A DNA stretch of 64,000 bases, taken from the NCBI RefSeq assembly GCF_029892965.1, contig NZ_JARXWN010000017.1:1-64000 (forward strand), given 5' to 3'. Of the stretch, positions 1-8,848 are shown one piece after another (within the stretch, counting starts at the first letter, position 1; each line of letters starts with the position of its first letter). A model generated the notes under the pieces. The model did not search any database. It saw only the letters and a program-made list of their open reading frames with translations, and was not told where the DNA came from. A program made the position numbers and the translations under genes. The stretch is from Dysgonomonas sp. PF1-14 (GTDB lineage: Bacteria; Bacteroidota; Bacteroidia; Bacteroidales; Dysgonomonadaceae).

Positions 1-115
1 TATTCTTGTACTACTCTTTATTCTTGTTATCATTGATTTCAAAGATCGCTTCTTATGCTTCAAGGAAGGCCTGTCATTACAGAGCCCGTTCTGTCTCAAA
101 GCGGGTGCAAAGATA
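1..115 (-). promoter_or_regulatory. Promoter and leader of a leftward transcript, possibly an rRNA operon
   Basis: On the minus strand a TATCTTTG -7 box (108-115) is followed by about 100 bases without a convincing ORF. These contain GATCTTTGAAAT (minus strand of 36-47), which resembles the boxA-like element found before 16S rRNA in Bacteroidota, then an A-rich tract with AGTAGTACAAG. I infer that the leader of an rRNA operon, or of another stable RNA, starts here and runs off the left edge. No rRNA sequence itself lies in the window. The alternative is a protein gene starting at the minus-strand ATG at 31-33. Confidence 0.35.
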
Positions 116-215
116 AAGAATAAAATAACTAAATACAAAATAAAAAAAGAAGTATTTTTACCTTATTTTAAAACTATTTCTCAACCATCTAATTCACAAC
201 ATATTGCAAAATGAA

Positions 216-860
216 TTATTTTTGACCTTTTCGTGAGAAAAATTTGCAATAAGGGATCAAACCACACATCTCACATTTAGGTTTGCGCGCCAAACAAACA
301 TACCTTCCATGCAGAATTAACCAGTGATGTGCTAACGACAGATATTTTGCCGGTATATTTTTAATTAATTCTTTCTCTGTTTGAAGCGGATTTTTCGAGT
401 TATCTGTAAGCCCGATACGGTTAGACACTCTAAAGACGTGTGTATCGACAGGCATAGCTGGCTTATTAAAGGCTACTATAAGCATCACATTAGCCGTTTT
501 CCGCCCAACACCGGGTATAGACTCCAATTCCTCTAATGTATCGGGAACCTGCCCACCAAAGTCGCCTACAAGCTTCTTGGCCATACCAAGCAGGTTCTTA
601 GCTTTATTGTTAGGGTAAGATATACTTTTAATATAATGATATATGGCATCCGTTGTAGAAGCAGCCATTACTTCCGGAGTAGGATATGCCTCGAATAATG
701 CAGGTGTTACCATATTTACTCTTTTATCGGTACATTGTGCCGACAATATAACGGCAATGAGCAGGTGAAAGGGACTATTGTAATCCAACTCCGTCTCGGC
801 TACCGGCATTTGTTTTTCGAACCAACTGATCACTCCTGTATAACGTTCTTTCTTTGTCAT
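216..860 (-). CDS. nth: Endonuclease III (DNA glycosylase/AP lyase)
   Basis: Base-excision repair enzyme that removes oxidised pyrimidines and cleaves at the abasic site. The 214-residue length is normal for the family. Visible features are the helix-hairpin-helix IPGVGRKTA with the catalytic Lys, the VDTHVFRV segment with the catalytic Asp, and a C-terminal [4Fe-4S] loop with spacing C-x6-C-x2-C-x5-C. An in-frame TTG lies 12 bases upstream, but the ATG at 858-860 gives the usual MTKKER-type start. The gene follows the PpiD-like gene at 941 on the same strand, separated by a hairpin. Confidence 0.95.
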   Translation of the reverse strand: MTKKERYTGVISWFEKQMPVAETELDYNSPFHLLIAVILSAQCTDKRVNMVTPALFEAYPTPEVMAASTTDAIYHYIKSISYPNNKAKNLLGMAKKLVGDFGGQVPDTLEELESIPGVGRKTANVMLIVAFNKPAMPVDTHVFRVSNRIGLTDNSKNPLQTEKELIKNIPAKYLSLAHHWLILHGRYVCLARKPKCEMCGLIPYCKFFSRKGQK

Positions 861-886
861 AGTTTTACCCAATTTATCAAAACAGA

Positions 887-916
887 AATCCCCTACAGTT
901 TTTTCTGTAAGGGACT
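887..916 (-). terminator. Probable terminator after the PpiD-like gene
   Basis: TCCCCTACAG (889-898) pairs with CTGTAAGGGA (905-914) with one mismatch around a six-base T loop. Read leftwards, a T-rich stretch follows. It sits between the stop of the PpiD-like gene (941) and the nth start (860), so it probably limits read-through into nth. The T tract is interrupted. Confidence 0.5.
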
Positions 917-940
917 CTAAATATAGTAATAAAATTTTAT

Positions 941-3049
941 TTACCAGAATTTAACCCTGTTATCTTCTACTTTGACTTTATCTTTAAGCACTGCAACTGC
1001 CTGAGACATCAACTGATAGAAGTTATTTTGCTTAAGGGATTGTTTTGTCTGCTCTATATTAAGTTCTTTTGTATCTTCATTTCTGCTTGCAACATCCAGA
1101 ACATATACTCCTGCTTTTCCTTTCAATGGAGACGTCAGTTTTCCAATCTGTCCTGCTTTTGCATAGACATTCATTACTGGTTCTAAACCTATTCCCGAAA
1201 TGTTGTTAGTTTGGAAAGTAACAAAGTTTACAGAGTCTACCCTTCCTGATACGGCTTCGGCATAAGCTCCAAGTGATGTAAGACTTTTGGCCTTAAGGTC
1301 ATCGATCATCTTAACTGCTTTCTTTTCATTGATAAGCTCAGTTTTCAATGCTGCTGACACTTCTGATACTGGCAGATAGTCACCTTTAACTTCGGACTTG
1401 ACAATAGCGATAACTCTCTTATCCGATGTATCGAACTTATTTACTGTTCCCACTTTATTATTGAATGCCCAATGAATAACCTGACGAGTACCTGAAGTTT
1501 GCCCCAATCCCATCTCTGATGGAGCGATCAGTGTATTTGATACAAGGGCATAACCTTTAGCTTGTGCCGCTTTATCAAAGTTTTCAAGATTACCACTTTC
1601 TGATACGAACTGATTCAATTCGTTATCAATAGCATTTTGAGTTCTATCGCTTATAATCACAGGCATTTGAATTATAGCCAGTTTTACTTTAGCTACAGGG
1701 TTTGTTTTATCCTGAACACGAACAAGCTGTGTTTGTCCGTTAATAGTCAATTTTAGAATTTCACCTTTAGCTGCGGCAAAACATTCTTTTGCTATACCTG
1801 CACCGGCTATCATCACTTCATTTACCCAGCCTAATTCGCCGCCGTTAGATCCCGGCATCACTTCATTTGCAACTGTAGTAAAATCTTTTCCACCTTTGAT
1901 TACAGTCAAAATACTATCGGAAAGGTGAGCCGATGTAGCTGCATCTATACCTTGCGGCATAGGTATTATCTGCAATTTCACTGAGTCTGCAGCATTTGTC
2001 CTACCCACTAATTTATACATAATATATGACTGACCGTCACGTACCGGGCCATAGATTTCTCCGACTGAAGCAGATTGCACAAATGTCTTAGCCTCTGTAG
2101 GCAGTGTAGAAACAGCCATAAAAGCATCAATATACGGATTTGAAGAATATTCGCTAACCAAAAGAGCCGGATTTTCTGCGGTCATCAGTTTTTCGTGTAC
2201 AGCGCTCATTTCCTTCTCTACTACTGCATAGTCTTCATCGCTAGGTATTACATCTTTTATGAAGTATGATATCTTACGCAGTTCTGTATCCAGTTTAAAG
2301 TTACCCTTACGCTGATCGTACAGAGCTTTAATATCTTTTTCTGAAACATCAACGATAGAATCAGGCAATGACGAATATCTCTGAACTACATAGGCAATGT
2401 TTGCTACATTCTTCGAATCGTTGTGCATAGCTTTGGCTTCTGTATCGTTAACCAATACTGTACCTGCAACGAGAGAAGCATATTTTTCTTCCAGACGCTG
2501 ATATTTCATCATATTCTGGATAAAAGCCCACAATTCTCTTCTAGCTGTAACTTCAGCAGCTTGCTCAGGAGCCAAAGTAGAAGGGTCTTGGTTTATATCT
2601 GACAAGAATTGCATCAGATATGCTTTGTCGAACTGACCTGTCTGTGGGTTTGTAAAGAACGGTATCTGATAAAAGATTGACGCAGGTGTTCCATACACCA
2701 TATCGCTCAGCTCTTCTTTTGTTACCTCTAAGCCCAGTTTTTTTGCTTCATTATCGAGCATGGCTTCTTTTACCATTTGCTGGTAAACCATTTCTCTGAT
2801 TTGTGCAGTGGCAAGCTCATCTAAAGAACTCTGTCCCGACATTATTTTCTGGAAATTCTCCCACTCTGCTATTCTGTTAGCGTATTGTCCTGTTGTAACT
2901 ACATCTCCGTCTACAACAAACGCTTTATCTCTCATCTTATTAACAAATGTCGTTACTTCACCCCATGGGAATACAAATGCTAATAAACCTACAGCAATTA
3001 TACCGACCAACAAGCCAGATTTGGCTCTAATTTTCTGTAATGCAGCCAT
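941..3049 (-). CDS. PpiD/SurA-like membrane-anchored peptidyl-prolyl isomerase
   Basis: Periplasmic folding factor. An N-terminal membrane anchor (about residues 14-30, ending FVFPWGEV) is followed by a SurA_N-like helical domain, then parvulin-type rotamase regions (about 345-440, containing a GGELGWV-like motif, and a weaker repeat around 450-560) and a C-terminal helical segment. The length of 702 residues matches Bacteroidetes proteins annotated as peptidylprolyl isomerase/SurA N-terminal domain protein. It lies in a minus-strand run with lptC and an outer-membrane protein, consistent with an envelope-biogenesis role. The family is clear; orthology to E. coli PpiD rather than SurA rests on the single N-terminal anchor. 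Confidence 0.9.
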   Translation of the reverse strand: MAALQKIRAKSGLLVGIIAVGLLAFVFPWGEVTTFVNKMRDKAFVVDGDVVTTGQYANRIAEWENFQKIMSGQSSLDELATAQIREMVYQQMVKEAMLDNEAKKLGLEVTKEELSDMVYGTPASIFYQIPFFTNPQTGQFDKAYLMQFLSDINQDPSTLAPEQAAEVTARRELWAFIQNMMKYQRLEEKYASLVAGTVLVNDTEAKAMHNDSKNVANIAYVVQRYSSLPDSIVDVSEKDIKALYDQRKGNFKLDTELRKISYFIKDVIPSDEDYAVVEKEMSAVHEKLMTAENPALLVSEYSSNPYIDAFMAVSTLPTEAKTFVQSASVGEIYGPVRDGQSYIMYKLVGRTNAADSVKLQIIPMPQGIDAATSAHLSDSILTVIKGGKDFTTVANEVMPGSNGGELGWVNEVMIAGAGIAKECFAAAKGEILKLTINGQTQLVRVQDKTNPVAKVKLAIIQMPVIISDRTQNAIDNELNQFVSESGNLENFDKAAQAKGYALVSNTLIAPSEMGLGQTSGTRQVIHWAFNNKVGTVNKFDTSDKRVIAIVKSEVKGDYLPVSEVSAALKTELINEKKAVKMIDDLKAKSLTSLGAYAEAVSGRVDSVNFVTFQTNNISGIGLEPVMNVYAKAGQIGKLTSPLKGKAGVYVLDVASRNEDTKELNIEQTKQSLKQNNFYQLMSQAVAVLKDKVKVEDNRVKFW

Positions 3050-3156
3050 TTAATAAATTATTATTACTTTATATGTTTGTTTTTAATTTTCTAAATTATA
3101 ACTTTCAGCGCACGAAGATAATAAATTGAGATTAAATTTCCTTCATCTTTGAAAGA

Positions 3157-3774
3157 CTATTCTGCTTTTTCTTGTTTATCTGCCTCTTGAGACTCTTTGT
3201 TTTCTTCTACGTACACTTTCGATTTATGTACTCTGCTAAATTCATATTCTGTCATTTCCTGATTGGAAGTAAAGCCCTCCGCAATGATCAGCGCCTTAGC
3301 CGGCCTGTCTATTTCCACCGGTTTTTCCGAATATATTTTCTGTTGTTGCTGATTCCAGAATAACTCGTCTCCGGAAAAAGTTTCACCTAGCGTATTCCTG
3401 ACAAAAACATGCCCCTTGAGCCGCCAAAGCTTTCTGCGTTCATAATTCCATGCTGTATCGGCCTTTACAGTGACCACAATATTAAATGTAGTATCGAATT
3501 GCTCGAGATATAATCCCTTAGGAAAATGCCAGTAAGGGTCTTTTGCCTGATCGAAAACATTCCAGATTTTGGCAAGCATCCGATAACGGATAAGACCTGA
3601 ATCTGAAATAAGCATATCAACGCTATCTGTACTCATAGAGGGTACGCTATCCTTATTGTATCGGAAATCGACAACGGCTTTAGATTCCTGCTTGCACGAT
3701 GCAAAAAAGAAAGGCATAGCAAAAAACAAGATTACTATGACAAATACGAATATATTTCTTTGAATCAACTTCAT
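3157..3774 (-). CDS. lptC: LPS export ABC transporter periplasmic protein LptC
   Basis: Component of the Lpt bridge that moves lipopolysaccharide from the inner to the outer membrane. The 205-residue protein has a lipoprotein signal ending FFFASC, then an LptC/OstA-like beta-rich region with the typical AWNYERRKLWRLKGHV stretch and GETFSGDELFWNQ. The start is the ATG at 3772-3774; an upstream in-frame TTG (3792) would bury the signal peptide. Neighbours on the same strand are an outer-membrane protein (upstream) and the PpiD-like foldase (downstream), a common Bacteroidales arrangement. Confidence 0.85.
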   Translation of the reverse strand: MKLIQRNIFVFVIVILFFAMPFFFASCKQESKAVVDFRYNKDSVPSMSTDSVDMLISDSGLIRYRMLAKIWNVFDQAKDPYWHFPKGLYLEQFDTTFNIVVTVKADTAWNYERRKLWRLKGHVFVRNTLGETFSGDELFWNQQQQKIYSEKPVEIDRPAKALIIAEGFTSNQEMTEYEFSRVHKSKVYVEENKESQEADKQEKAE

Positions 3775-3840
3775 TATTTTATAGAAAAACAAGTAGCCCC
3801 AATTATGAATTGAGGCTGCATATATAACTTATTATTATAT

Positions 3841-5130
3841 TTATTCAACTTTTCTGCGGAAGAACCAAAGTTCATTGATATTGACATTTAAAGATACCCC
3901 AAAGTATTCTTCACTAATCATACTTTTCACCTTAGGGCTCATCTTTTTGTATTCAAAGTTAAGGTTTACATATGATATTCTGCGACCTAACGTTGTCCGT
4001 ATAGGGAATCCGAATCCGAGTGTAGCTCCATATTCATTATATCCGTCAATATTGCCATTGACATCCATTGCATTGAGATATGAATTACTATAGTTAAGCC
4101 CTCCTCTGAATTTTATTTTTTTGAAATAGCTTCTGTCATACGGATTGATCATATATTCTCCTCCGACTGCAAACTTCCATCTGTCATTGAAACGATCTGA
4201 TTGCGACAATCCGTCGCCCATAACCGATGAGTATTTCACACCTGACCATTTCTGAAAGGTTATATCTGCTCCCAAAATATATTTGTCAGTCTGGCTGAGA
4301 GTGAAACCAGCCCCAAACGTATGAGGAATACCGGCATCTACTTTCTTGTGTATAGTAGTGTCTCCTAAAGTTTCCGTAGAAGTCATTTCATAATGCCTGT
4401 TCTCGTAATCGGCACGCATATTCATTCTTGGAGAATATACTGCACCTAATGTCAGCTTCTTTGTCTTAGACAGTTCCATTTCATACTGAACTCCTATATC
4501 TACTTTAGCTGATTTTACAGACAGTTCTGTATATTCTACTGATGAATTAGCCGGACTGACAAGAGTCAGAGCACGATAATGATCCAGTGTCCCGAAAATA
4601 AAAGAGCCATTCACTCCTACCGAAAGTCCTTTGAGAGGTGTAGCGTAACCGAGTCCGGCATACACCTGGCTAAGTCCGCCCGAACCTGAGAAGGTTTTGG
4701 CTGACATTAATGAACCTTCTGTATCTGTTGATCCGAATTTATACCCTATAGATGAATATGGTATAACTCCGAAACTAAAGCCTAAATACTTTTTCAAAGG
4801 AACGAGGACAGTTATATATTCAAGTCCGCCACTTGTCTTATTTTGTGAGCCCGAGCCATCGCTCAGCTTTCCGAAATTGAGGTTAACCCCCATATCGAAA
4901 AGAAATGTAAGAGAATCGACCCGTGAATATGAAGCCGGGTTTGATGGATTGGCACTTTGTCCACTCCTTAGACCATAGCCGATTCCTCCCATAGACCGTG
5001 AAAGGCCTACAGCCGGATCTTTCAATATACCATAACCATATCTACTGTAAGGTGAATCGGTTTGTGCCCAAAGGGAACTTATTACACATGCCAGAACGGC
5101 TACTAACAGAAGTCTTTTACTCATTAACAT
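3841..5130 (-). CDS. Outer-membrane beta-barrel protein, unknown function
   Basis: A 429-residue exported protein with a clear signal peptide ending LWAQ, followed by DSPYSRYGYGILKDP, a start typical of Bacteroidetes outer-membrane proteins encoded next to lptC. Alternating hydrophobic residues throughout and a terminal barrel-like strand (FRRKVE end) suggest a FadL/PorV-like barrel. Two ATGs (5130 and 5124) are possible. No catalytic motif is visible. Position beside lptC and a PpiD-like chaperone suggests envelope assembly, but the function is not established here. Confidence 0.75.
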   Translation of the reverse strand: MLMSKRLLLVAVLACVISSLWAQTDSPYSRYGYGILKDPAVGLSRSMGGIGYGLRSGQSANPSNPASYSRVDSLTFLFDMGVNLNFGKLSDGSGSQNKTSGGLEYITVLVPLKKYLGFSFGVIPYSSIGYKFGSTDTEGSLMSAKTFSGSGGLSQVYAGLGYATPLKGLSVGVNGSFIFGTLDHYRALTLVSPANSSVEYTELSVKSAKVDIGVQYEMELSKTKKLTLGAVYSPRMNMRADYENRHYEMTSTETLGDTTIHKKVDAGIPHTFGAGFTLSQTDKYILGADITFQKWSGVKYSSVMGDGLSQSDRFNDRWKFAVGGEYMINPYDRSYFKKIKFRGGLNYSNSYLNAMDVNGNIDGYNEYGATLGFGFPIRTTLGRRISYVNLNFEYKKMSPKVKSMISEEYFGVSLNVNINELWFFRRKVE

Positions 5131-5491
5131 TATATTTCAATATACGGGTTTTAAACCTTTCAACTCTAAATTTTAATATTCGGCACTATTTAGGGTGATA
5201 CAATCTGTGCATCTTTCTCCTTTTACTGATCTATAAACAAAAAAAATGAAGAATTATTATTTAACTAAAGTAAAAACTTCTCTTCATTTCATTCTTGTAC
5301 CATATATATCTATAAAAGCCTGAGTAATTATTTATAATCAATACTAAAGATCAAATTCACCCTAATCATCATATTCGTTAAATAACAGATGAAATTTGTG
5401 CAAAGTAAATTAAAAAAACTCAGTTAACCGACTTTTTATATAAAATGTCACATTTTTTTTCCCTTAAAAAGGTTAATTCTCCTTATTTTAG

Positions 5492-5499
5492 TACCTTTG
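5492..5499 (+). promoter_or_regulatory. Bacteroidetes -7 box for the exosortase gene
   Basis: TACCTTTG fits the TAnnTTTG consensus and lies 18 bases before the ATG at 5517. Transcription would begin near 5506, so the longer reading frame starting at 5445 cannot be the translated form. The rest of the 386-base gap between the divergent genes (5131-5516) is AT-rich with no ORF or RNA that I can recognise. Confidence 0.6.
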
Positions 5500-5516
5500 T
5501 GTCTGCTCTGAAAAAA

Positions 5517-6218
5517 ATGATAACGAAAACGGTAAACTACATAAATATTATTCTCCTGAAATTGAAACCATTTAAGAACATTATGTGGTTTTTATGTTTG
5601 TTCATCATATTTGAACTTATCTGGAAAATATGTGTCCATCAGGGCGAGGATGAACGCATTTTACTTGTTCTGGGAAAAGACCTTACCGCATATACAACTG
5701 GCATAAATCAATGGACAGCCGAGTCGGTGTACTGGGTGTTGCATGATTTGCTCGGATACAAGACTTTCCATATATATAACAGAGTCAGCCTGTATTTTGA
5801 GGGTTCGATACCGATAGATATTATATGGGGTTGTACCGGTCTTAAACAGCTGTTTCTGTTCACATTTATTCTTCTGTTCTATTTCGGCCCGGTAAAGCAA
5901 AAACTATGGTATATACCTCTCTCGATACTGATACTGATACTGATCAATATACTGCGGCTGGCAATAATATTCATTATCATAAAAGATCCGTTTCCCGAAT
6001 GGTTTATATCGGTAAACGAATGGTACAACAACCGTACATGGGAGAATACAAAGGAATGTTACGTGACCTTCTACAAAGACTGGTTCAATGTATTCCATCG
6101 CGATATTTTCACTTGGATATACTATGACGGTGTCATCTTTATCCTTTGGCTGATATGGGAAGAAAAGATAAGAAAACCCTTCACAAGGCTGGTAACTAAA
6201 AGTATAGAAAACGCTTAG
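5517..6218 (+). CDS. Exosortase/archaeosortase family membrane protease
   Basis: Multi-pass membrane transpeptidase of the exosortase superfamily, which removes C-terminal sorting tails from exported proteins. The 233 residues hold about six hydrophobic segments and the three expected catalytic positions: Cys in WGCTGLKQ (about residue 106), Arg in NILRLAI, and His in NVFHRDIF. The start was chosen because the only good promoter box lies between the upstream in-frame ATG and this one. It stands alone, convergent with a glycosyltransferase; no protein with an obvious cognate C-terminal signal is encoded in the window. The subfamily (XrtN, XrtY or other) was not assigned. Confidence 0.8.
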   Translation: MITKTVNYINIILLKLKPFKNIMWFLCLFIIFELIWKICVHQGEDERILLVLGKDLTAYTTGINQWTAESVYWVLHDLLGYKTFHIYNRVSLYFEGSIPIDIIWGCTGLKQLFLFTFILLFYFGPVKQKLWYIPLSILILILINILRLAIIFIIIKDPFPEWFISVNEWYNNRTWENTKECYVTFYKDWFNVFHRDIFTWIYYDGVIFILWLIWEEKIRKPFTRLVTKSIENA

Positions 6219-6247
6219 AGCCCCTACCCTTTTGCCTCCAAATATTT

Positions 6248-6431
6248 AGAGCCTGTTTAAATTTTACCAAAATATTTTATTACAGATTCTTTTTCATTCG
6301 TTTTTAGGCTCTTTTAGTTTAATTTATCCCTTTTATCGGCTTAAATAGCCCGCTATTATCACCTCAAAAAAGAATAAATTATTCCCAAAATGGCTCTAAA
6401 AATCTGAATGAATAAAATTTAAACAGACTCT
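6248..6431. mobile_element. MITE-like element with 19-bp inverted ends
   Basis: AGAGCCTGTTTAAATTTTA at 6248-6266 and TAAAATTTAAACAGACTCT at 6413-6431 are inverted repeats with one mismatch. Complementarity continues imperfectly inward (ATTCATTCAGATTTTTAGAGCC-like segments). The 184-bp element has no ORF and fills the space between the convergent exosortase and glycosyltransferase genes. I see no certain target duplication. The ends look like those of an insertion sequence with the transposase deleted. Confidence 0.55.
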
Positions 6432-6433
6432 TA

Positions 6434-7594
6434 TTATATCCGGCTTTTGTGCCTTGCCCTGAATCTGGCATTATAGATTGGCTGTAATATATCCATCAGT
6501 ATCAAGGAGAAGTGAAATTTACCCGAATTGAAATATTTAGACAATTTATTTATCAATACGAGTTGTACGATAAGCCTGATAAGGAACACCAATACCGATA
6601 TACCCAGCATAGCCCAGTTCTGAGTTATAATGCTGTATGTAACCAATGCCGCCAGCAGCAGATAAAATAGATATCTGGAGAATACCTCAAACCCGAATAA
6701 AACGGAAGCATGGCTACGGAAATAAGCTTTTGCGACCGAATACGATTTTTTTATCTGCTTCCAGAGAGAGTAGCGCTCTATACTTGTTTCTACAAAACAG
6801 TCCTGCATCAGGGCTACAGCTGTATTATCAGGAGTTATTATCTGATTGATGAAGACATCTTCGCCGTTCTCTAAGCCCAGATATGATGCAAAACCTTTAT
6901 TGTCGAAAAAAAGGTGCTTGCGAAAAGCAATATTACGATATGTTCCGATAAACGGCTTCCTCTTTATTGCCATCGACAGGTATTGCATACTAAACAGCAA
7001 ATTGTCGAAACGGGCTATGCGATTAAAGAATTTTTGCTCTTTCCGATAATATGAATAACCCAGAACGATATCTTTATCTTCCGGCAATTCGTTTATCATT
7101 GAAGTAATCCACTGGTCAGAAACCGGCTTTGAATACGGCTCTGTAAAAAGCAGGACATCGCCTTTAGCTGCTTTTATACCAATAGTGAATGCAAGTTTTC
7201 TACGGCCGAATGTCTTATCGTTCGAATATGGCAGATATGTATGATACAGGTGCGGGTTATTTAGTTTCAGAGACTGCAACAGTTCATCGCTTTCATCGGT
7301 TGAGCCATTATTTACAACAATAACCTCATAGTCGGGATAATCCTGCGCAAGTATTGAAGGTAAATTTTCTGACAGGCCTGTAACCTCATTTTCGGATGAA
7401 ATAATAACTGATACTTTTGGCTTTGATGATACAGGATTATAATTATCCTTCATTTTTTGCTTTACATAAGAGTAAGGTTTTTTGTAATAAACGGTATAAT
7501 AAAATATCTGTATCAGCAGAAAGACAAGTAAAACAGATAAAGCTATGATTTCTAGCTCATTAAACATAAAGTAGGAAAGAATCTGTTCAGTCAT
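6434..7594 (-). CDS. Family 2 glycosyltransferase, membrane-associated
   Basis: Transfers sugars from activated donors, probably for a surface glycan. The N-terminal membrane segment (about residues 12-34) precedes a GT-A domain beginning PKVSVIISSENE, with the GSTDESDELL turn typical of GT2 enzymes and FTEPYSKPVSDQW where the DxD-type region usually lies. Two or three C-terminal membrane helices (about 300-350) follow. The 386-residue length is normal. The stop codon lies three bases from the MITE-like element. The acceptor cannot be deduced. Confidence 0.85.
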   Translation of the reverse strand: MTEQILSYFMFNELEIIALSVLLVFLLIQIFYYTVYYKKPYSYVKQKMKDNYNPVSSKPKVSVIISSENEVTGLSENLPSILAQDYPDYEVIVVNNGSTDESDELLQSLKLNNPHLYHTYLPYSNDKTFGRRKLAFTIGIKAAKGDVLLFTEPYSKPVSDQWITSMINELPEDKDIVLGYSYYRKEQKFFNRIARFDNLLFSMQYLSMAIKRKPFIGTYRNIAFRKHLFFDNKGFASYLGLENGEDVFINQIITPDNTAVALMQDCFVETSIERYSLWKQIKKSYSVAKAYFRSHASVLFGFEVFSRYLFYLLLAALVTYSIITQNWAMLGISVLVFLIRLIVQLVLINKLSKYFNSGKFHFSLILMDILQPIYNARFRARHKSRI

Positions 7595-7676
7595 TATTAT
7601 TTAGTTAAGAAAAGCTGTATAAAAAACGAAGAGCCATATGCTTCATACGACTCTTTGTATATTAATTGTGTACGAT

Positions 7677-8834
7677 TTATATTTTATCCGAATAGTATGC
7701 TTTCGGCAATTCGCGGCAATTATACTGCGATGCCATAATCTCGCCATACGCACCTGCCGAACGCAAAACCAAAAGATCACCTCTGCTTGTGCCATTAAGC
7801 TCATAGTCCTTAACGAATACATCTGACGATTCGCAGATAGGGCCAACTACATCATATTTTTCAGCAGGCTGATCGGACGATATATTCTCCACCTTATGAT
7901 AGGCCTGATACAATGCCGGACGTATCAGATCGGTCATACCAGCATCTACAATAACGAATGTCTTACTTTCTCCATGTTTAACGTAAACTGTACGGGTAAA
8001 CAAAGCTCCGCATTGCCCAACAATAGCACGTCCAAGCTCAAAGTGTACCTGCTGATTATCTCGCAATTTCAGATGTTTGGCAAATAACTCGAAATATGCA
8101 GCAAAATCAGGGACTGGGTTAGCATCCGGATTTTCATAATCTATTCCGAGACCTCCACCCAGATTTATATGCTCAAGTTTTACATCCATCTTCTCGAAAG
8201 TATTCTGCAATTCATTCACACGCTCACATAACGGCTCGAATATATGTACATCCTCAATCTGAGACCCGATATGAAAATGTAGGCCTATCAGTTTTATGCT
8301 TTTCAAAGCTTGTAGTTTTTCAACCACATTCTCCAAATGCGCCATGCTGAACCCGAATTTATTCTCATTCAGTCCTGTAGTTATATATTCGTGTGTATGG
8401 GCGTCGACATCAGGATTGACGCGAAGAGCAACCTGTGCCAATTTACCCTTTTTATTTGCCAGTTCGTTTATCACTTCCAGTTCGGGCAGCGACTCTACAT
8501 TGAAGCAGAATATATTCAGGTCTAATGCCATATTTATTTCTTTATCAGTCTTACCTACTCCGGCAAAGACTATTTTGGAAGCAGGAAAACCTGCATTTAC
8601 AGCAGCTTTAACCTCGTTGCCACTTACACAATCGGCACCAAATCCTTCAGAAGCTATTAATTCTAATATCCGCCTGTTTGCATTTGCTTTTACCGCATAG
8701 TGTTGAATAAATCCATATTTTTTTGTTTCTTCCTTAACGATCTTCAATGTTCTCTTCAACAAATCTATATCGTAATAATAGAAAGGCGTATCAATACCCT
8801 TTAGTTTGTCAACAGGAAAATTTCCTTTTGTCAT
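7677..8834 (-). CDS. lysA: Diaminopimelate decarboxylase
   Basis: Last step of lysine synthesis: meso-diaminopimelate to L-lysine plus CO2, PLP-dependent. Visible are the PLP lysine in HYAVKANANRR (K49), the glycine-rich phosphate loop GGGLGIDYE, the substrate motif GPICESSDVF near the C-terminus, and a HFHIGSQI segment. The length of 385 residues is usual. It begins 14 bases after the lysC stop on the same strand, so lysC-lysA form a two-gene lysine operon. Confidence 0.97.
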   Translation of the reverse strand: MTKGNFPVDKLKGIDTPFYYYDIDLLKRTLKIVKEETKKYGFIQHYAVKANANRRILELIASEGFGADCVSGNEVKAAVNAGFPASKIVFAGVGKTDKEINMALDLNIFCFNVESLPELEVINELANKKGKLAQVALRVNPDVDAHTHEYITTGLNENKFGFSMAHLENVVEKLQALKSIKLIGLHFHIGSQIEDVHIFEPLCERVNELQNTFEKMDVKLEHINLGGGLGIDYENPDANPVPDFAAYFELFAKHLKLRDNQQVHFELGRAIVGQCGALFTRTVYVKHGESKTFVIVDAGMTDLIRPALYQAYHKVENISSDQPAEKYDVVGPICESSDVFVKDYELNGTSRGDLLVLRSAGAYGEIMASQYNCRELPKAYYSDKI

Positions 8835-8848
8835 TTGAATTAAAATAA

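Noticed and set aside
5445-5516. Longer N-terminus of the exosortase
   Set aside because: The only good -7 promoter box (5492-5499) lies within it, so the ATG at 5517 is preferred.
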